Shown: piece by piece, positions 1 through 11,659 of the stretch | Layout: the number at the start of each line of letters is the position of its first letter | How positions within the stretch are numbered: the first letter of the stretch is position 1 | Assembly: GCA_025617375.2 (NCBI GenBank) | Contig: JAMYGW020000011.1 | Coordinates: forward strand, 124,001-188,000 | Length of the DNA stretch: 64,000 nt | Reading direction: 5' to 3' | From: Acarospora socialis | Taxonomy: Eukaryota > Ascomycota > Lecanoromycetes > Acarosporales > Acarosporaceae | The notes under the pieces: generated by a model | What the model was told of the DNA's origin: nothing | Seen by the model: the letters and a program-made list of their open reading frames with translations, nothing else | Database searches by the model: none | Translations under genes and position numbers: made by a program

Positions 1-1168
1 CCTCTCCAATACTCGCAGTAAGCGGCCCTTTCGGTTTCGGCTGGGAGCTTGAAATGGTACTTTCGATCGAAGCGGCTCGGACGTTTGGAGATGGCGGGAT
101 CCAGCTTCTCTAAGTGATTGGTACTTCCGATCATCATGATTCCCTCATTCGATTCGAGGCCGTCTACTTCGTTCAGGAAGTAGCTCCGCACCTTTTCCGT
201 TACCAGGCTATCGATGTCTTCGAATATGAGGAGGCATGGAGCCATGTTTCTAGCGTGTGCGAAGATTGTACGGACAGAGTACTGTAAGCCTTGGCAAGCG
301 TCGAATGACTTGACGTAAAGCGATGGGACCGGCTCTGAACGTGCCGACAGGGTGTGCATCAAGGCCTTGATGGAAATTGTCTTTCCATTGCCAGGCACTC
401 CGTGGAAGATTATCCCCCGCTGAGATATGTTAGAAAGTTAATTCATGGTCACATGGTTGGCATGCGAATTACCTTCCAAGGCACAGAAAATTGCTTGTAA
501 ACGTCCCTACGATCGAAAAACCCCTCGATGTCGTCAATCAACGTTTTCTCCATGGCGCTGTCCAAGATGACTTCGTCCCAAGTCGCCTTCTGCACGCTTT
601 TCCACAGCCCTTTATTTTTAGTCCACATTCCCGAGTCGAAGACATAGATCTCTTCGTGTACTTCGGTACACCACTCGGAGGCAGCCAAGATAAGCTCGTC
701 CGCCGCCGATGAACAGCAGCTAGAGGCCTCTGTGCCCGTCCGTGGAGCAAGGACGTAGAAATTACGAATTCTCGCACCAGTCGATGTGGGCCACTCGGCC
801 AAGTAAATGAGGAAGGACTGATCATTCCAAAGATAGGCATACTTGCCAAAGGTGACGTGATCACTCAGTGTTCCTCGAGTTTCCTCAGAACGACGGGAGG
901 CTGCTTGGAACATTCGCTGGGCACAAAACCCTTCGCCCTCCGTGTCCAGCTCTGCTCTAGCATTCCCGGCCGCGGCATATGCAAGAAGATCGCACGTGCC
1001 TGCTGCGACGAAGGTGACATAGAAGTCCGGGTGGGTTTGTCGAAGGCTTTGTAAAAAGGTCAAGCCGGTGGCGACCCTGTTCTTGTTGTTGTGCTCTTTG
1101 AAACGGGCAAACACCGCGTCGCCCCCCGGAATACTCTTGTCAATAGTAGGTTGCTCCGAGGTATCCAT
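1..1168 (-). CDS. AAA+ ATPase (BCS1/spastin-like core), 3' end cut by window edge
   Basis: The gene reads leftwards and runs off the window. Exon 1 (1168-473) encodes about 232 residues of poorly conserved N-terminal region. A 53-bp intron (472-420; donor GTAATT, CTAAC branch site, CAG acceptor) keeps the frame into the ATPase core. The core shows Walker A GVPGNGKT just after the splice, Walker B LLIFEDID, a sensor-1-like GSTNH and the arginine-finger region RFDRK, in the order expected for AAA+ proteins. Fungi have many paralogues of this layout, usually annotated only as P-loop ATPases, and the substrate is unknown. The start at 1168 is the first ATG of the frame. An overlapping frame further upstream (to 1272) could hold an extra 5' exon, so the N-terminus is uncertain. 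The family call is firm; the specific role is not. Confidence 0.85.
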
Positions 1169-1912
1169 GTGATCAGTCGTGTCCTCGTAATACCGAGGTA
1201 TTCTTGTATCCCTTCCAAGAAGAAGTTGGATGCCGTCAAAGTGATGAACTCAGGCGAAATTGAAAAGCCCAAGACCGTGGGCTTCTACACGTAGCAGGCA
1301 AAACCGACATGATGTTGAGTGAGGTTCAGGGAGTGTTTATACGGTCTCCAACACCCATGCTCAGTGAATTAAGCAAAATTAAAAGCCTGTAGGCAACCTT
1401 CAGGCAACCGCTTGTCCGCTCACACTGGCATTGGACGAAAGAGCACTGCCCCGAATGTGGGTCGAAGGAGACTACTACCGCACTTATCATGTTCACGGAT
1501 GAGAGGTCGGCACAGTTCGTCGATCAGCGTTCCTCTGCTTCTAACTACCTACATCAGCCTCGTCGGGTGGCCACACAGATGGTTTAGCGAATCGCTCTTG
1601 TGCAAAACGTGCATTGAAGCCTTACTCGTAAAGAGACAGCATTGTACGTTGTAGTTCCAGCGTTTACATCCCTATTCTGGAGCTCTTTTCATGAGACGGT
1701 ACATTGAGTCACAGTACAAGGTATATTGATACATAGCGGAAATCCCTACGACTTCCAAGGTAAAGACAGAGTTGCAGGGCAGTTTTCATCTTCATCGGAT
1801 CTCATATAAGTGTATTATTGGCCCGCGAAGCTTCTGCATAATATGAATACGCAGGGAGCTGGTATCAATACAAAAGTTGGAGCACAGCCCCTCCTGTTAC
1901 CCATTACTCCTT
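1169..1912. other. Intergenic, no gene seen
   Basis: This is the upstream region of the AAA+ ATPase gene and the 3' flank of the 2EXR-like gene. Reading frames here are short and have no recognisable similarity. I see no tRNA, repeat or clear promoter element. Confidence 0.5.
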
Positions 1913-2521
1913 TCAGACATGCCAAACTCTAGCGAGGAATTGATGAATTCTTGCCCTGGATATCGCGTCCATTCTCTTGAAATCATCTGTGATTTCAAAC
2001 TGCTCAGCCCTTATCGAATTGACAACCGCATCTCTGATGCCCGTGTATTCAAACCTCCAAGGATCGATACATCTCCGCTGGAATGGAGGGACGTTGTTGG
2101 CATAAGTCGGCCCCCTCAACACGACGATGAGCCGCTTCAGCGTTCTACCACGCCTGCGGTAAAGGAGACGTAGTGCTGTGCCCCATTGACTTAGCGTGAG
2201 GTGGCAGAAGCCTCGGTAGTCGATGTGCCCGTGGGAAGGAAGCCATATATCAAGCTTGACGTGGGAGAGATGGTAGAAAAACGCGAGCGGTAGTTGGTTC
2301 GCCATCCTCGTGATGGAGTCAGGGCTTCCGAAGATGTAGAGAGTCGTCCGGTGGAGGATTGGCTCGGCTTCGTGGTTAATCTTCTTGCATACTTGGAGAA
2401 CTTGGCAGTTGCTGTGTCGGACTTCGACCAGGCTATCGATCAAGGCTACCTCCCTGCCTAGGAAGATGTACTTGTAGATAAGAATGCGGACTTCGGTAGG
2501 TAAACCTAGGAATGTCGACAT
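1913..2521 (-). CDS. 2EXR/F-box-like domain protein, function unknown
   Basis: A single-exon frame of 202 residues. The N-terminus (about residues 5-60) reads FLGLPTEVRILIYKYIF, then a stretch with VCKKINHEAEPILH. This is the leucine-rich start plus IC+QI..EA..ILY pattern of the large fungal 2EXR/F-box-like family, whose members typically occur in tens to hundreds of copies in Pezizomycotina. The rest is basic and shows no catalytic motif. Length is usual for a short family member. The first ATG at 2521 lies directly before the conserved motif, which supports it as the start. No function can be given beyond a likely protein-interaction module. Confidence 0.7.
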   Translation of the reverse strand: MSTFLGLPTEVRILIYKYIFLGREVALIDSLVEVRHSNCQVLQVCKKINHEAEPILHRTTLYIFGSPDSITRMANQLPLAFFYHLSHVKLDIWLPSHGHIDYRGFCHLTLSQWGTALRLLYRRRGRTLKRLIVVLRGPTYANNVPPFQRRCIDPWRFEYTGIRDAVVNSIRAEQFEITDDFKRMDAISRARIHQFLARVWHV

Positions 2522-3302
2522 TCGGTTGTTCTGATCGTATCTGTTTTGCTAAAAAGCACTCATGAGTTGAGGTTGCTGTTATAGCAAGCTTGGAAATGGC
2601 AGAAGTTTCCTGCCTGATCTGAGAGTTGCATGTCGTATCCAGTGGTGCTTTGCGTGCGACATTTTGAGTAACTTCTCGACACATGTATGAGATAGCTTGG
2701 TGAGCAGCATCATAAACGAAACAAAATTGATGAAGTCAAGATTCAGCTGATGCGAGGAAATACAACTCGGTGAGAGCATTGTAGAGAAGAATCCCCAACA
2801 CCACCTCCAGCGCGCACCCACAGTCATCTTCGTCCTAGCATATTGACACTCAGGAAAAAGTTCGAAAGGTCACTGATATCTCCTTGTTATGACCATAATG
2901 AAGTGTCACTCCTCGGGTGCGCAAGTCAGTGAGACCTGTGACTCGCCACGCATATTGTGAGGATGTGAATTCCCAGGATGTGCCACAGCCTCATTTCGCC
3001 AAGCTTACAATATCCACTAAGTTAGGACTAAGCAGCTACTTACCCTTACCTACCTAGAGCTCAACCGCGTCTTACTGCGGCATTGACTACGAGTAGGTAC
3101 TTGACTTCACAACATCGACTATCAGAAGTACGATCATACGGAGTAATCTCGACCGGATGATGCACATGGACAACGACAAACCCTCTCTTAGACAGAGACA
3201 AGGACCATACTGCATGCGATAAGAGCAACAAGCAACCAGCTCAACTCTGCCGACCGTAACCCATCAACAAGACATGAACACACGCGTCGCAGTTATAACA
3301 GC
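2522..3302. other. Intergenic region, divergent promoters
   Basis: This region lies between the divergent 2EXR-like gene and the coiled-coil gene at 3303. Near 3040-3060 it has a CTTACCCTTACCTACCTAG stretch, and near 3100 and 3138 there are TACGAGTAGGTAC and TACGGAGTA words. Similar words recur in other promoters of this window. No reading frame of interest was found. Confidence 0.45.
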
Positions 3303-4620
3303 ATGGCTCCTGATCTGAACTCGGTGCCTGCCTCTCCCCGCAACATCGCATCATCTCCCCGCCCGACCTCAAGCACATCCTCTCGACGAGCTTCACAGCT
3401 TATGGGTCCACCTCCGCTCCCTCTCACTTCGCCAGGAGGTACCCTACCACATCAATCCTTCTCAGCCGGCCAAACTCCATTCCCTCCACCAGTGTCAAAC
3501 ATGACCGGCAGCACAACATCTCCCGATAACGCTGGCGTTGGACTCGGGCCAGGTTAGCCCCTCTCTTTGCTCCGGTTGACATTCAGCTTGTACTGAGCTT
3601 CCCTTGAAGGACCTCTTCGTCACCCTCGACCTCTAACAGCTGCGGATCTACACCTACAGTTGGAGAAAGAACAGGAAGCGGTGGTAGGCATCTATATAGT
3701 TCATTGAGGGCAGTACCAATACTCAACAGACTCATTAGGTCAATCGATTGACACGCGAGCTCTCCCTTCTACGCCAACAATCCGCTTCGGTAGTATCCAA
3801 CGCATCATCAACATCGACCGGCCTCGCCGACTCCACCGACCACCACGCAAACCATCTCATCTCCGGCGCCAGCCATCCCACACCATCACGACGCCACCGT
3901 TCATCCTCCAGCGTCAGCACGCGAAGCATCACCACGCCCGCCACCACCGCCAGCGGCAGCACAGTCAACACCACCGGAGGGGTAGCAGGGAGCACCGTTT
4001 CAGGCATCACACCAGCCAGGGACCATACCAACCCTCCCACAACAGCCCAAACTGCAGCCGAGCGAGCGCGAGGAAGCCTCAGCAGACAAAACTCCATGAC
4101 CTCCTCCCGCCGCTCCGGCACCTCATCGCCATCCATGTCCTCTTCCCTTCAACACGCCGATCACTTCCTCCACTCCTATTCCAACCGCCACTCCGTCTCC
4201 TCCCAGCACGGCGCCGCGCATCCGCAACCCGCACAACTCACTCACGCCCATCTGACCATGACCCCGGACAACCCTCGCTCCCCTTCCACGACACGCTACG
4301 AAGAAGCCGCGTACCACCGCTCCGAACTCGAGGCCGTGAAGCGCGAGAACGAGACCCTGAGACGCCGCATCCGGGAATTGGAGCGAAGTCTGAGCGCGAG
4401 GCGGAACTCGCAATCGCATTCGAACTCCGAGCCGTGGAGGCGAAGCACGAGTACCACTGCGGATACGGCAACGGGTGTCTCAGGCACTGGCAATGCGGGT
4501 TCGAACGCGGGAAAGGGAGCGAGGAACGCTTCCGATAAAGAAGACGACGAAACTGACGAATCGGAATCCGTCCGTGTTGGGGAGAGCGCAGGGAGTGTGG
4601 GTGTTGGTGGAGGGCAGTGA
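3303..4620 (+). CDS. Conserved fungal Ser/Pro-rich coiled-coil protein, unknown function
   Basis: Three exons, 3303-3552, 3610-3683 and 3739-4620, join to 402 codons. Introns are 57 and 55 bp with GTTAG/GTAGGC donors and AAG/TAG acceptors. The N-terminus is low-complexity and rich in Ser, Pro and Thr. Exon 2 to early exon 3 encodes a conserved patch, LTAADLHLQLEKEQEAVVNR followed by LTRELSLLRQQ, which I recognise from uncharacterised fungal proteins. A second predicted coiled coil lies near residues 285-320 (YHRSELEAVKRENETLRRR, then IRELERSL). The C-terminal tail is Ser/Gly-rich with an acidic cluster (DKEDDETDESES). No enzyme motif or membrane segment is present. The protein may be a scaffold or regulatory factor, but that is only inference from composition. 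Confidence 0.8.
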
Positions 4621-6576
4621 TTGTGACTGACATTGTTTTCTCATGCTTTCCCCCGAATCTGAATCTCCACTCTCGTTCCACTTTCCTTTTCTTTATTCGT
4701 ATTTAGAAGGTGAAGAAGGATGGAAAGGGTTTTCTCTCTGGCATGCCATGTCCTCTCGATTCCCTTACACTAGGTATATCTGGACCAGGAACATTGCTTG
4801 TGTCCTTTTCTACTTCATTACTCTGCGCTGGCGCAAGGCAAGCTAGGAGGACAGAAACGATGCTAGCGGAGATTTGGGGTGCGTACCTTAGAGATTCTCA
4901 TTCTGATCAAGCGAATGAAGTCAAACCAATTCACATCGATAAGGTCCTTGCGGGACATCAGGGCTACAGCGTGCATCTTGATAAATGAGGTGATCGCGCT
5001 GATTGTAGCCACAAGCAAGAAGTACGACAGAACGTGTGACGTAAAGGGCGATCGACATCTCTCTGCGGCGGTAGCTTTTGGTCCATGGCACCTTTCATGC
5101 CAATCCCAATTGTGGCCTTGGGTATTGTGAGCCCCCGTATCGCCACCCATCTCCTCGATTTCTCATCTTATCGTTTAATTTAGACGACAGCCGTACTTCA
5201 GGGTCCGTCAGGGATGCTGTACCATACACTAGGGAGTCCAAACATGCCCAGATACCCACTTCAAGTGCGCTTAGTCATCAAACCCAGCGCTCCAGCCCTA
5301 AGCATCAAGGGACGGCACCACGTAGCCCTGAGGTATATACAATGTGCATCTATCTGCACCTTACCCGCTACTCCTTTGACGAGAGAGCAAGAACGGGGAG
5401 TCCACTTCATGAACGGTAGGGACTTGATCTCGATCCCCATCGGACTCAACCCCCAGTTTTCTGACAGCGGCTCAGCGTCGACGCAGAAATGCTCCTTTGA
5501 CTTCTGCCATCAGCTGGCTGACAGCATGCACGGAAAGGTACCTATCTAGATCATGTCGGCATGGAGCTCCAAAGCTGGTTCGAGACATGTGTTAGTGACA
5601 TCACCCCACCTCGCTGCTACCGCACGCATCCGATAGTCTAGTGGCAGCGGGCTGTATTGGACAACAGTACTCTCAGCTGTGTAGTGAACATGCTTCGCCG
5701 TTTCCATTCAGCGGTTTACTGTGAAGGGATAGAGGGTGTACAATTGTGGTGGGAGAATGATGTCGAGACTGTCGCGAGAAGGAGTACGCGTTAGGGTAGA
5801 GAGCAAGAGTGAGGGGGAACGCTAACGTGGGCTGGCAGCGAAAATAAGTAGAAGATATTGAACTTCGAGAATAGGAAATCTGATAGTGCAGACGACGTCG
5901 AGTACATCTCGGACGCTGGACGCGAAGGGCTGTGGAGCGCCGAGGTGCTGGAAGCGTGGGATGGCATTTGCTGTGCGGTCACGCCTGTCAGGGTTCAAGA
6001 AAAAAGCGCACAAAAGTTGGGTTGATATTTTTGTTCGCTTCTGGTTACCGCTGTGAAAGCGGATGTGTGTTGCAAAGGAACGTTGTCGGAGTGCTTGATG
6101 ACCATTACTGAGAGCATCGCCAACTTCTAGAGAGACAATTTTTCAGTGGTTCAAGAACAACAGACGGTTCAAATCTTTAGAAGCAGAGACAAGTCGATGC
6201 AGGACGGGATGCAGATATTGTTCAGTGGGCGCTGTCGCTCCTTGCAGTTCGTCGCCTTGAACATAGCTATGATCGAACATGGTAGAAAATGTGGTGTCGC
6301 TGAACCGCACAGGGTAAAATCTCTTACCTTTTAGGGGCAGAGCATCTCACGCCGCTCATGCTGGCATCATCTACTATAGTAGTGCTGATAGCTCCAGTGG
6401 GAGGAACGTATGCTTCGGGCATCTGTTGTAGTCACCAAGCCAGATGGGTCTATGGCGTTTCCGTGTCAGATTCCTTAGCTACGGTGCCAAGTAACTCTGC
6501 TATAGTGCTGATAAACCGCTGCGGCCATCATGGGCAGAGTGCCTTCACCAGCCATTATGACCGACAAGGATAACCA
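4621..6576. other. Long intergenic region without convincing gene
   Basis: About 1.95 kb between the coiled-coil gene and the 3' end of the lysine 2,3-aminomutase gene. Frames of 60-113 codons occur on both strands, but they overlap one another, lack splice-compatible extensions and show no family resemblance. Apart from a tRNA-like word near 5630 (see rejected items), I see nothing in it. Confidence 0.4.
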
Positions 6577-8164
6577 TTACTGCTTCGAGGCCGATGGGAG
6601 CGACCAAAGTGGGTCGTAGTAAGTGTGCACTTGATCCGCTCCCGTCACTCCTGGCGCTCGAAAGGTGGCTTTCCCCGTGGCTCGGTCGTAGGTCTCGAAT
6701 GAACCGGCCAGGCGCTTGCCGCCTCCACCTGGCAGATCGACGATGAACGAGGGCGTCATAAATCCTGCGATCGTTCCGCGAATCTGACTTTCAAGCTGGA
6801 GGATCTCATGTAGAGGTGTACGTAGATCTTCGAGGCCGCGCACCATGTCTCCTTGATAGACGTAGTACTAGACGTTTGAGTTTAGCTGTGCCCGAAAATG
6901 AGCGGTGCAGAGACATTACCGGCTTTATGTTCAATTTGGCAAGCTGACGTATAAGCTCCTGCATGGTGTCGAGCTCGTTGTTGACGCCCTTCAACAGGAC
7001 GGTCTGGTTCCTCACCGTCACCGCTGCTTTGAATAGCCTCTGCGCTGCTAATGCGGTGATCCAAGTGATTTCGTTGGGGTGGTTGAAATGCGTGTGTAGG
7101 GCAACACTCTTACCCATCTCTCTACCTTGATTAGACACTTGGATCAAGGCATCCGTCCAGCGATCGACGGGATCCAGGAACCGACTGGGACAGACTGCAA
7201 AACCCTTGCTCGCAAATCGGATCCGCAGAATATGAGGGATAGAGAGAAGCCGGTTGCCAATCTCCAGCAACTGGTCAGGCTCAATCGAGAAAGTATCTCC
7301 GCCGGATACCACGATATCTTGAAGATGGGAAGTTTGCTCAATATATTCAAATACCTTCTCCCATCTCTTCTGGATTGGAAGGAATCGTTTCTTTGAGACA
7401 GTCTCGGTTTCCGCTCCTACTGAATAGGAGCGAGTGCAGAAGCGGCAGTACACCGGACAGACTGAGCTTACTATAGCTCTGACATCAGTATAGTCGTCAT
7501 ATGTCAATGCGCAGAACTGACCAAGAAACAGTGCCTTGTCTGGATATCGATGAACTAAACCTTTCACCGGCGAGTCGGCCGTCTCGTGGAGAGAGTCTAA
7601 CGCGAGCTTCGGATGATCCTCTTGCGCTGTTGACCCCAGTGGGATGAACTGTCGGCGCAATGGGTCTTCGAAAGGTCTTTGCCAATCAATCAAACTCAGA
7701 ATATGCGGTGTTAGGCGTATAGACATCGGTGCTCGTCCTATGCCCTTTCTCACATCGGCAATGAAGTTGGAAACAGTAGGTATATCATCTGGCTTTGTAG
7801 CAGTAGCATGGTCTGAGATCGAGACTTGACTGGGGAGTACCGACGCCAGGAACTCGTAAAGTTGGAGGGCATTCTGAACAGAGTTTTGATTCTACTACTG
7901 TAAGTCATACACATAAGGATAGACGGCGTCCCAGTTGAAGAGACAGTAGGTTTCAATGCTCACCTGCCACTTGTAGCTGAGGAAATCCTCCTTGCCAACG
8001 TTCTTCCACCGTGGAACCTTTTGCCAATAAGGCTTTTGATATTTGGTTAAGGCGGACAGATGTGGACTCAGAGCCATAACATATCCACGTGTCGAGGACA
8101 GAGATAAAGTTTGTTTCTGAGTCAATCGACGTGCAACAAGCCGAGTCAGAAGGTGATTGTTCAT
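6577..8164 (-). CDS. L-lysine 2,3-aminomutase-like radical SAM enzyme
   Basis: Four exons (8164-7964, 7891-7522, 7461-6920, 6867-6577) join to 468 codons. The introns are 72, 60 and 52 bp. The second intron is decisive: removing it restores LFLVCPVYCRFCTRSYSVG, the radical-SAM CxxxCxxC cluster motif. Other landmarks are FLSYKWQ near residue 60, VVSGGD, the ALHTHFNHPNEIT segment and, in the last exon, SFIVDLPGGGGK with the PGGGGK lysine that binds PLP in this family. The family moves the alpha-amino group of lysine to the beta position using SAM, a [4Fe-4S] cluster and PLP. The fungal substrate and pathway are not settled. The start at 8164 gives an N-terminus (MNNHLL...) that could be a mitochondrial presequence. 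A 72-codon frame ends 11 bp upstream of it. The gene stands alone, with no partner enzyme nearby. Confidence 0.9.
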
Positions 8165-9965
8165 AGTTAACTGCTCATAAGTTTGACAGGCCGGGAGGCT
8201 GGTATCCTGCACGGTAGACAACAGTAGGAAAACTGTATAGATATGCGTTGCTATTGAGGAATACATCAAGAGCAGCTTCCCAAACCCCGCTTTGTTGGAT
8301 ATTGCTTCTTTGAGTAGTCGAGTGTGAATATTGCATATAATTTTCAAGCCAATCTTCTAGTGAAGCTGGCCTGATATTGTTCTGTCCCATCACGTTTCCT
8401 CGACTCGGTGGTGGACGTAAAGGAGACAGGCACGTGGACTGTTAGAGTATGCTTAGTCTCGAAGACAAGCGTACAGTGAACACACATGTGACCGTTTCCT
8501 ATCCAAAACCGAGAGGGTAAAGGTTCCTAGAGGGACTCATCAGCACAGCCTGGAATCATTGAAGAAACGGATAAGGTTCATGATTTACCGGGTTTAGATC
8601 TTTCATCGAATAGATATGCGGGCATTGCGCCTCAATTATTTCTGCACAGATCCTAAGTCAGAATGCCCAGTCTCTATACCTTGTGGAGGTTGGCATAGAG
8701 TAGGACGAAACCCTAGCTCCGGCTGCTTGCACCTCAGTGAGGTATATGCCACTTCAGTTATTAATATAAGATTCTTCAATGTATGGTTCTCAAGCGGATG
8801 GCGCTCATCAAGCGTCGCCAATGGATGGACTGTAGTTATGTCTCGACTCCGCGGATGAGGAGGCTTGGTTATTCTTATACGCAGGAATTAGTATTTAGTG
8901 TCTGGGCGTATAAGGCGAATAACAGACTTGTCCACCACTCCAGTATCAAGTAAAGTGATGGGGTGGCGGACATGTTTGTTATTCGCTTTCGTCCCATGAA
9001 CGGCAGCATATGGGACCACCACAATATCGACAATCATATAACTCTTAGGATCTGTATCTGATGAGTCCTTATGACACAGACAGCTTCAGTATTTGAAACC
9101 AACCTCTTACACTCTCTTTCAGCCATACATAGGGGTTTAGAGTGTAGAGATACAGGACATCCCAGTGCACTTGGTGCATGATTCTGCATCGTCCATGACC
9201 ATGGTACCATCTTTTGCCGCGAGATCCGTGGCACAATTGATTGGCAAAGCCCTCTGTCTTCTGTCTTCTGTCCCTACAAGGCGAGCGTCCGAATGATGGA
9301 CTACCGTTTTCCAATTCTGGAGAAGAGAGCCCTACAACTGACAAGTAACTTGACTTCCGTTTCATCGTTCGCTTAGCATCGTTCGCCCTTTCCGGTCTCA
9401 TCACTTGGCCTAGATATGTACTCATACCCACTATCTTACCTACCTCACCTTAGTTGTAGATCTGGTTCAGATCATAAGAAATCTGGCGAAGCTTTGCTTG
9501 CGATGAACATTCTTACACACTCACTAAACAGCGTCCACTCTTTCGTTCCGCTTGCGCTTGCCTCTTAAATTTGGCTTCATACTTTAGTATGATTACGAGT
9601 TGAGAGCGGTCGCTATGCAAGCATGTGGCTGGTTAAACTTTAATACCCGGCTTCCGGAGAGTTTCCCTGGGTGGGGGTTTGCAGGCTTTGAGGGATAAGC
9701 CATACCTTAGAGAACAAAATGTCTGGTGTCGGCCAATGCATGAGCCGGTGTTGGATGATAATATGGGTGCTATGCAGCGCTAGGAATAGAGTACCAAGCT
9801 GCCGTTAATGATAAAATGTGATACTTCGGTACCGTCCAGGTGCCGTTGCAAGCAAGTGAAATAGCCATCTCCACAACCGAAGCAACGCCCCTCGCAATGC
9901 CAACCTGTGCCAGACAAGCGAGCAAGCAAGCAACGACACCCGACCGGTAAGCCTTCGGAAAGCCT
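8165..9965. other. Intergenic region with a hairpin repeat
   Basis: About 1.8 kb between the lysine 2,3-aminomutase start and the 3' end of the hexokinase-like gene. It contains a short frame (8393-8175, minus) directly upstream of the aminomutase and an imperfect inverted repeat at 8915-8986. Around 9425-9450 there is a CTTACCTACCTCACCTTAG stretch. I find no supported protein gene. Confidence 0.4.
8915..8986. repeat. 72-bp imperfect inverted repeat, MITE-like remnant
   Basis: The left arm starts GCGAATAACAGACTTGTCC and the right arm ends GGACATGTTTGTTATTCGC. Over about 27 bp the arms pair with roughly four mismatches around an 18-bp loop. GGTTATTCGC-like ends occur in fungal pogo/Tc1-like elements, so this may be a tiny internally deleted element. 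No clear target duplication is visible. Confidence 0.5.
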
Positions 9966-11659
9966 TCACGACGCCTCCTCCTTCTCCGCCAACGCAACAG
10001 CGACTGCAGCACCGCGGATGGCCGACTCGTACGCCGGTTCAAGCGTGACCCTGCCTCGTCCCAAACCCTCCGCTTCGGTCAGGACGTTGATGTACTCCTG
10101 ACAGCACTCGAAGAAGCCTGGGTATTTATTGATGACGCTTCCGTTGCAGCCGATGCTGACGTGGCCACTCTTCAAGGGATTCAAGCCGTCAGAGATGATT
10201 TGCAGTTTCCACAGCGCGTGCATGCCGGTGGCGAGGTAGATGGCTGCTCGGCGGGAGACGCAGCGACAGATGGTTTGGATGTACTTCAGGTCTTCGGGTG
10301 TTGGTAAGGTCGGGAAGCAATGTTTGTCTTGGATATAGGCGCAGGCTTTGGCTAGCGTGGGTGTGTCGTCGGCTTCGATGATGGCCATCGTTTGAGGACA
10401 TATGGAATAAGGCTTCTCTAACGAGATCGGCAGTTGGCCGCCGAGAAAGCCGGTCTCTGCGGCCATCTCGACGAGGATGAGGCGTACGATTTCACCGAGA
10501 TGGGCGCCGGTGATGAGGTACTCGAATGGCTGATAGTTGGGGATGCGGTGACAGGAGTTGAGTTCCTCGTCCCACCGTGTTGTGGGCAGGATGTCCTTGC
10601 CGAACATGCCCAGCTCCGTGTTGACAAGAACGTGTTTTGCTTGAACTTGCCAGCCCCTTGGCCGCGCCGTGAACTTGTCGAGGCCTAGGGATGTCACGGG
10701 AAGGTGGACGGCGGCGTTCATACCGGTACCGAAAATGAGAGCGATCCTGGTAAAGTTATCTAAATAGGCAGATGATAGGAGGGTGGCGGAGGAGTCATTC
10801 AAGAGCGCCCCTATTCGGACGTTGAGATTCTATCCTGATATCAATATCAACCTGTTTGCCCAGGTCCGGAACTACTTACTCGTCGTCGGCACGCTTGCTC
10901 AAGCACCTCACCGAGGTCTTGCCCGAGGATACTGCTGGAGCAAGCGAAGCCTTTACCCATGCCGAGCAAACGCCCCGTACGCATTGAGGTCTGACTGCGA
11001 AAGGTTAGTCAAAGGTAGTCTGCCGTGTAATATATGTAAAGTCTGACGTACGCAATCGGAAAGGACCACGCCACCCCAAGGGGTATGGCCATGCCCTCCT
11101 GACCATGACGATTTCTGCTCTTCACCAACACATGCTCCACCTTCGCAGCGAGCCAATCGAAGAAGGCTACACCCTTCAACGCCTTTACCGAGCTGTCAAT
11201 GTGCGAAGTTTCCATCCTCAGTATTCGCATTGGATCATCGGCAGCGGTTCTTCCAGATAGCTTTACTAGTGCAACGCGCAGCGTCGACCCTCCAACGTCC
11301 AGGACGACATACGTTCCTCGCTCATCCCCCTCGGGCAGTGTATGGTTATAGGAGGGCAGCATACAATGCGGATGTGACCGGAGCCGGGCTCGGAACTGGT
11401 CCTGCAATTGTTCGGATATCACTAACAAGCCACGGGCATCCAAAGAGACGTCAAACTGTTCGTGAACCTCCTGCAGAAAGCTTTCCATAGATCTATGGTA
11501 CGAGCGTGCTACATGATGAACATCGTACATCTTGAGGGATGGCGACGGTCCGGGAGGGTAAACGAATGAGGGATGCATCAGCATCGTTTTTGTAGATACA
11601 GACCCGTTCGCCATGAAGTCGAGCATTGCTGCGGTTGTGTGAAGTGAACAAACACTCAA
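9966..11659 (-). CDS. Hexokinase-family protein, probably non-catalytic regulator
   Basis: Three exons (11659-11052, 10994-10880, 10829-9966) join to 529 codons; the introns are 57 and 50 bp. Fold landmarks are present in order: YVVLDVGGSTLRVALVKL (phosphate loop), LGVAWSFPIAQTS, GKGF, LNDSSATLLS (adenosine/catalytic Asp region), FGTGMNAAV, NTELGMFG, and a C-terminal SIGCNGSVINKYPGF. Several differ from active enzymes, which usually read DLGGTNFRV, LNDTVGTL and IGTGTN. In Aspergillus, divergent homologues (the HxkC/XprF and HxkD group) lack glucose phosphorylation and regulate extracellular proteases under starvation; I infer this protein belongs with them. The start is uncertain: the ATG at 11626 (MLDFMANG) is an alternative to 11659. 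The glucose-contact Asp/Glu positions appear largely kept, so weak activity cannot be excluded. Confidence 0.85.

Noticed and set aside
5625-5690. tRNA-like start (TCCGATAGTCTAGTGGCAGC)
   Set aside because: No T-arm GGTTCGA box and no closing acceptor stem follow at the right spacing.
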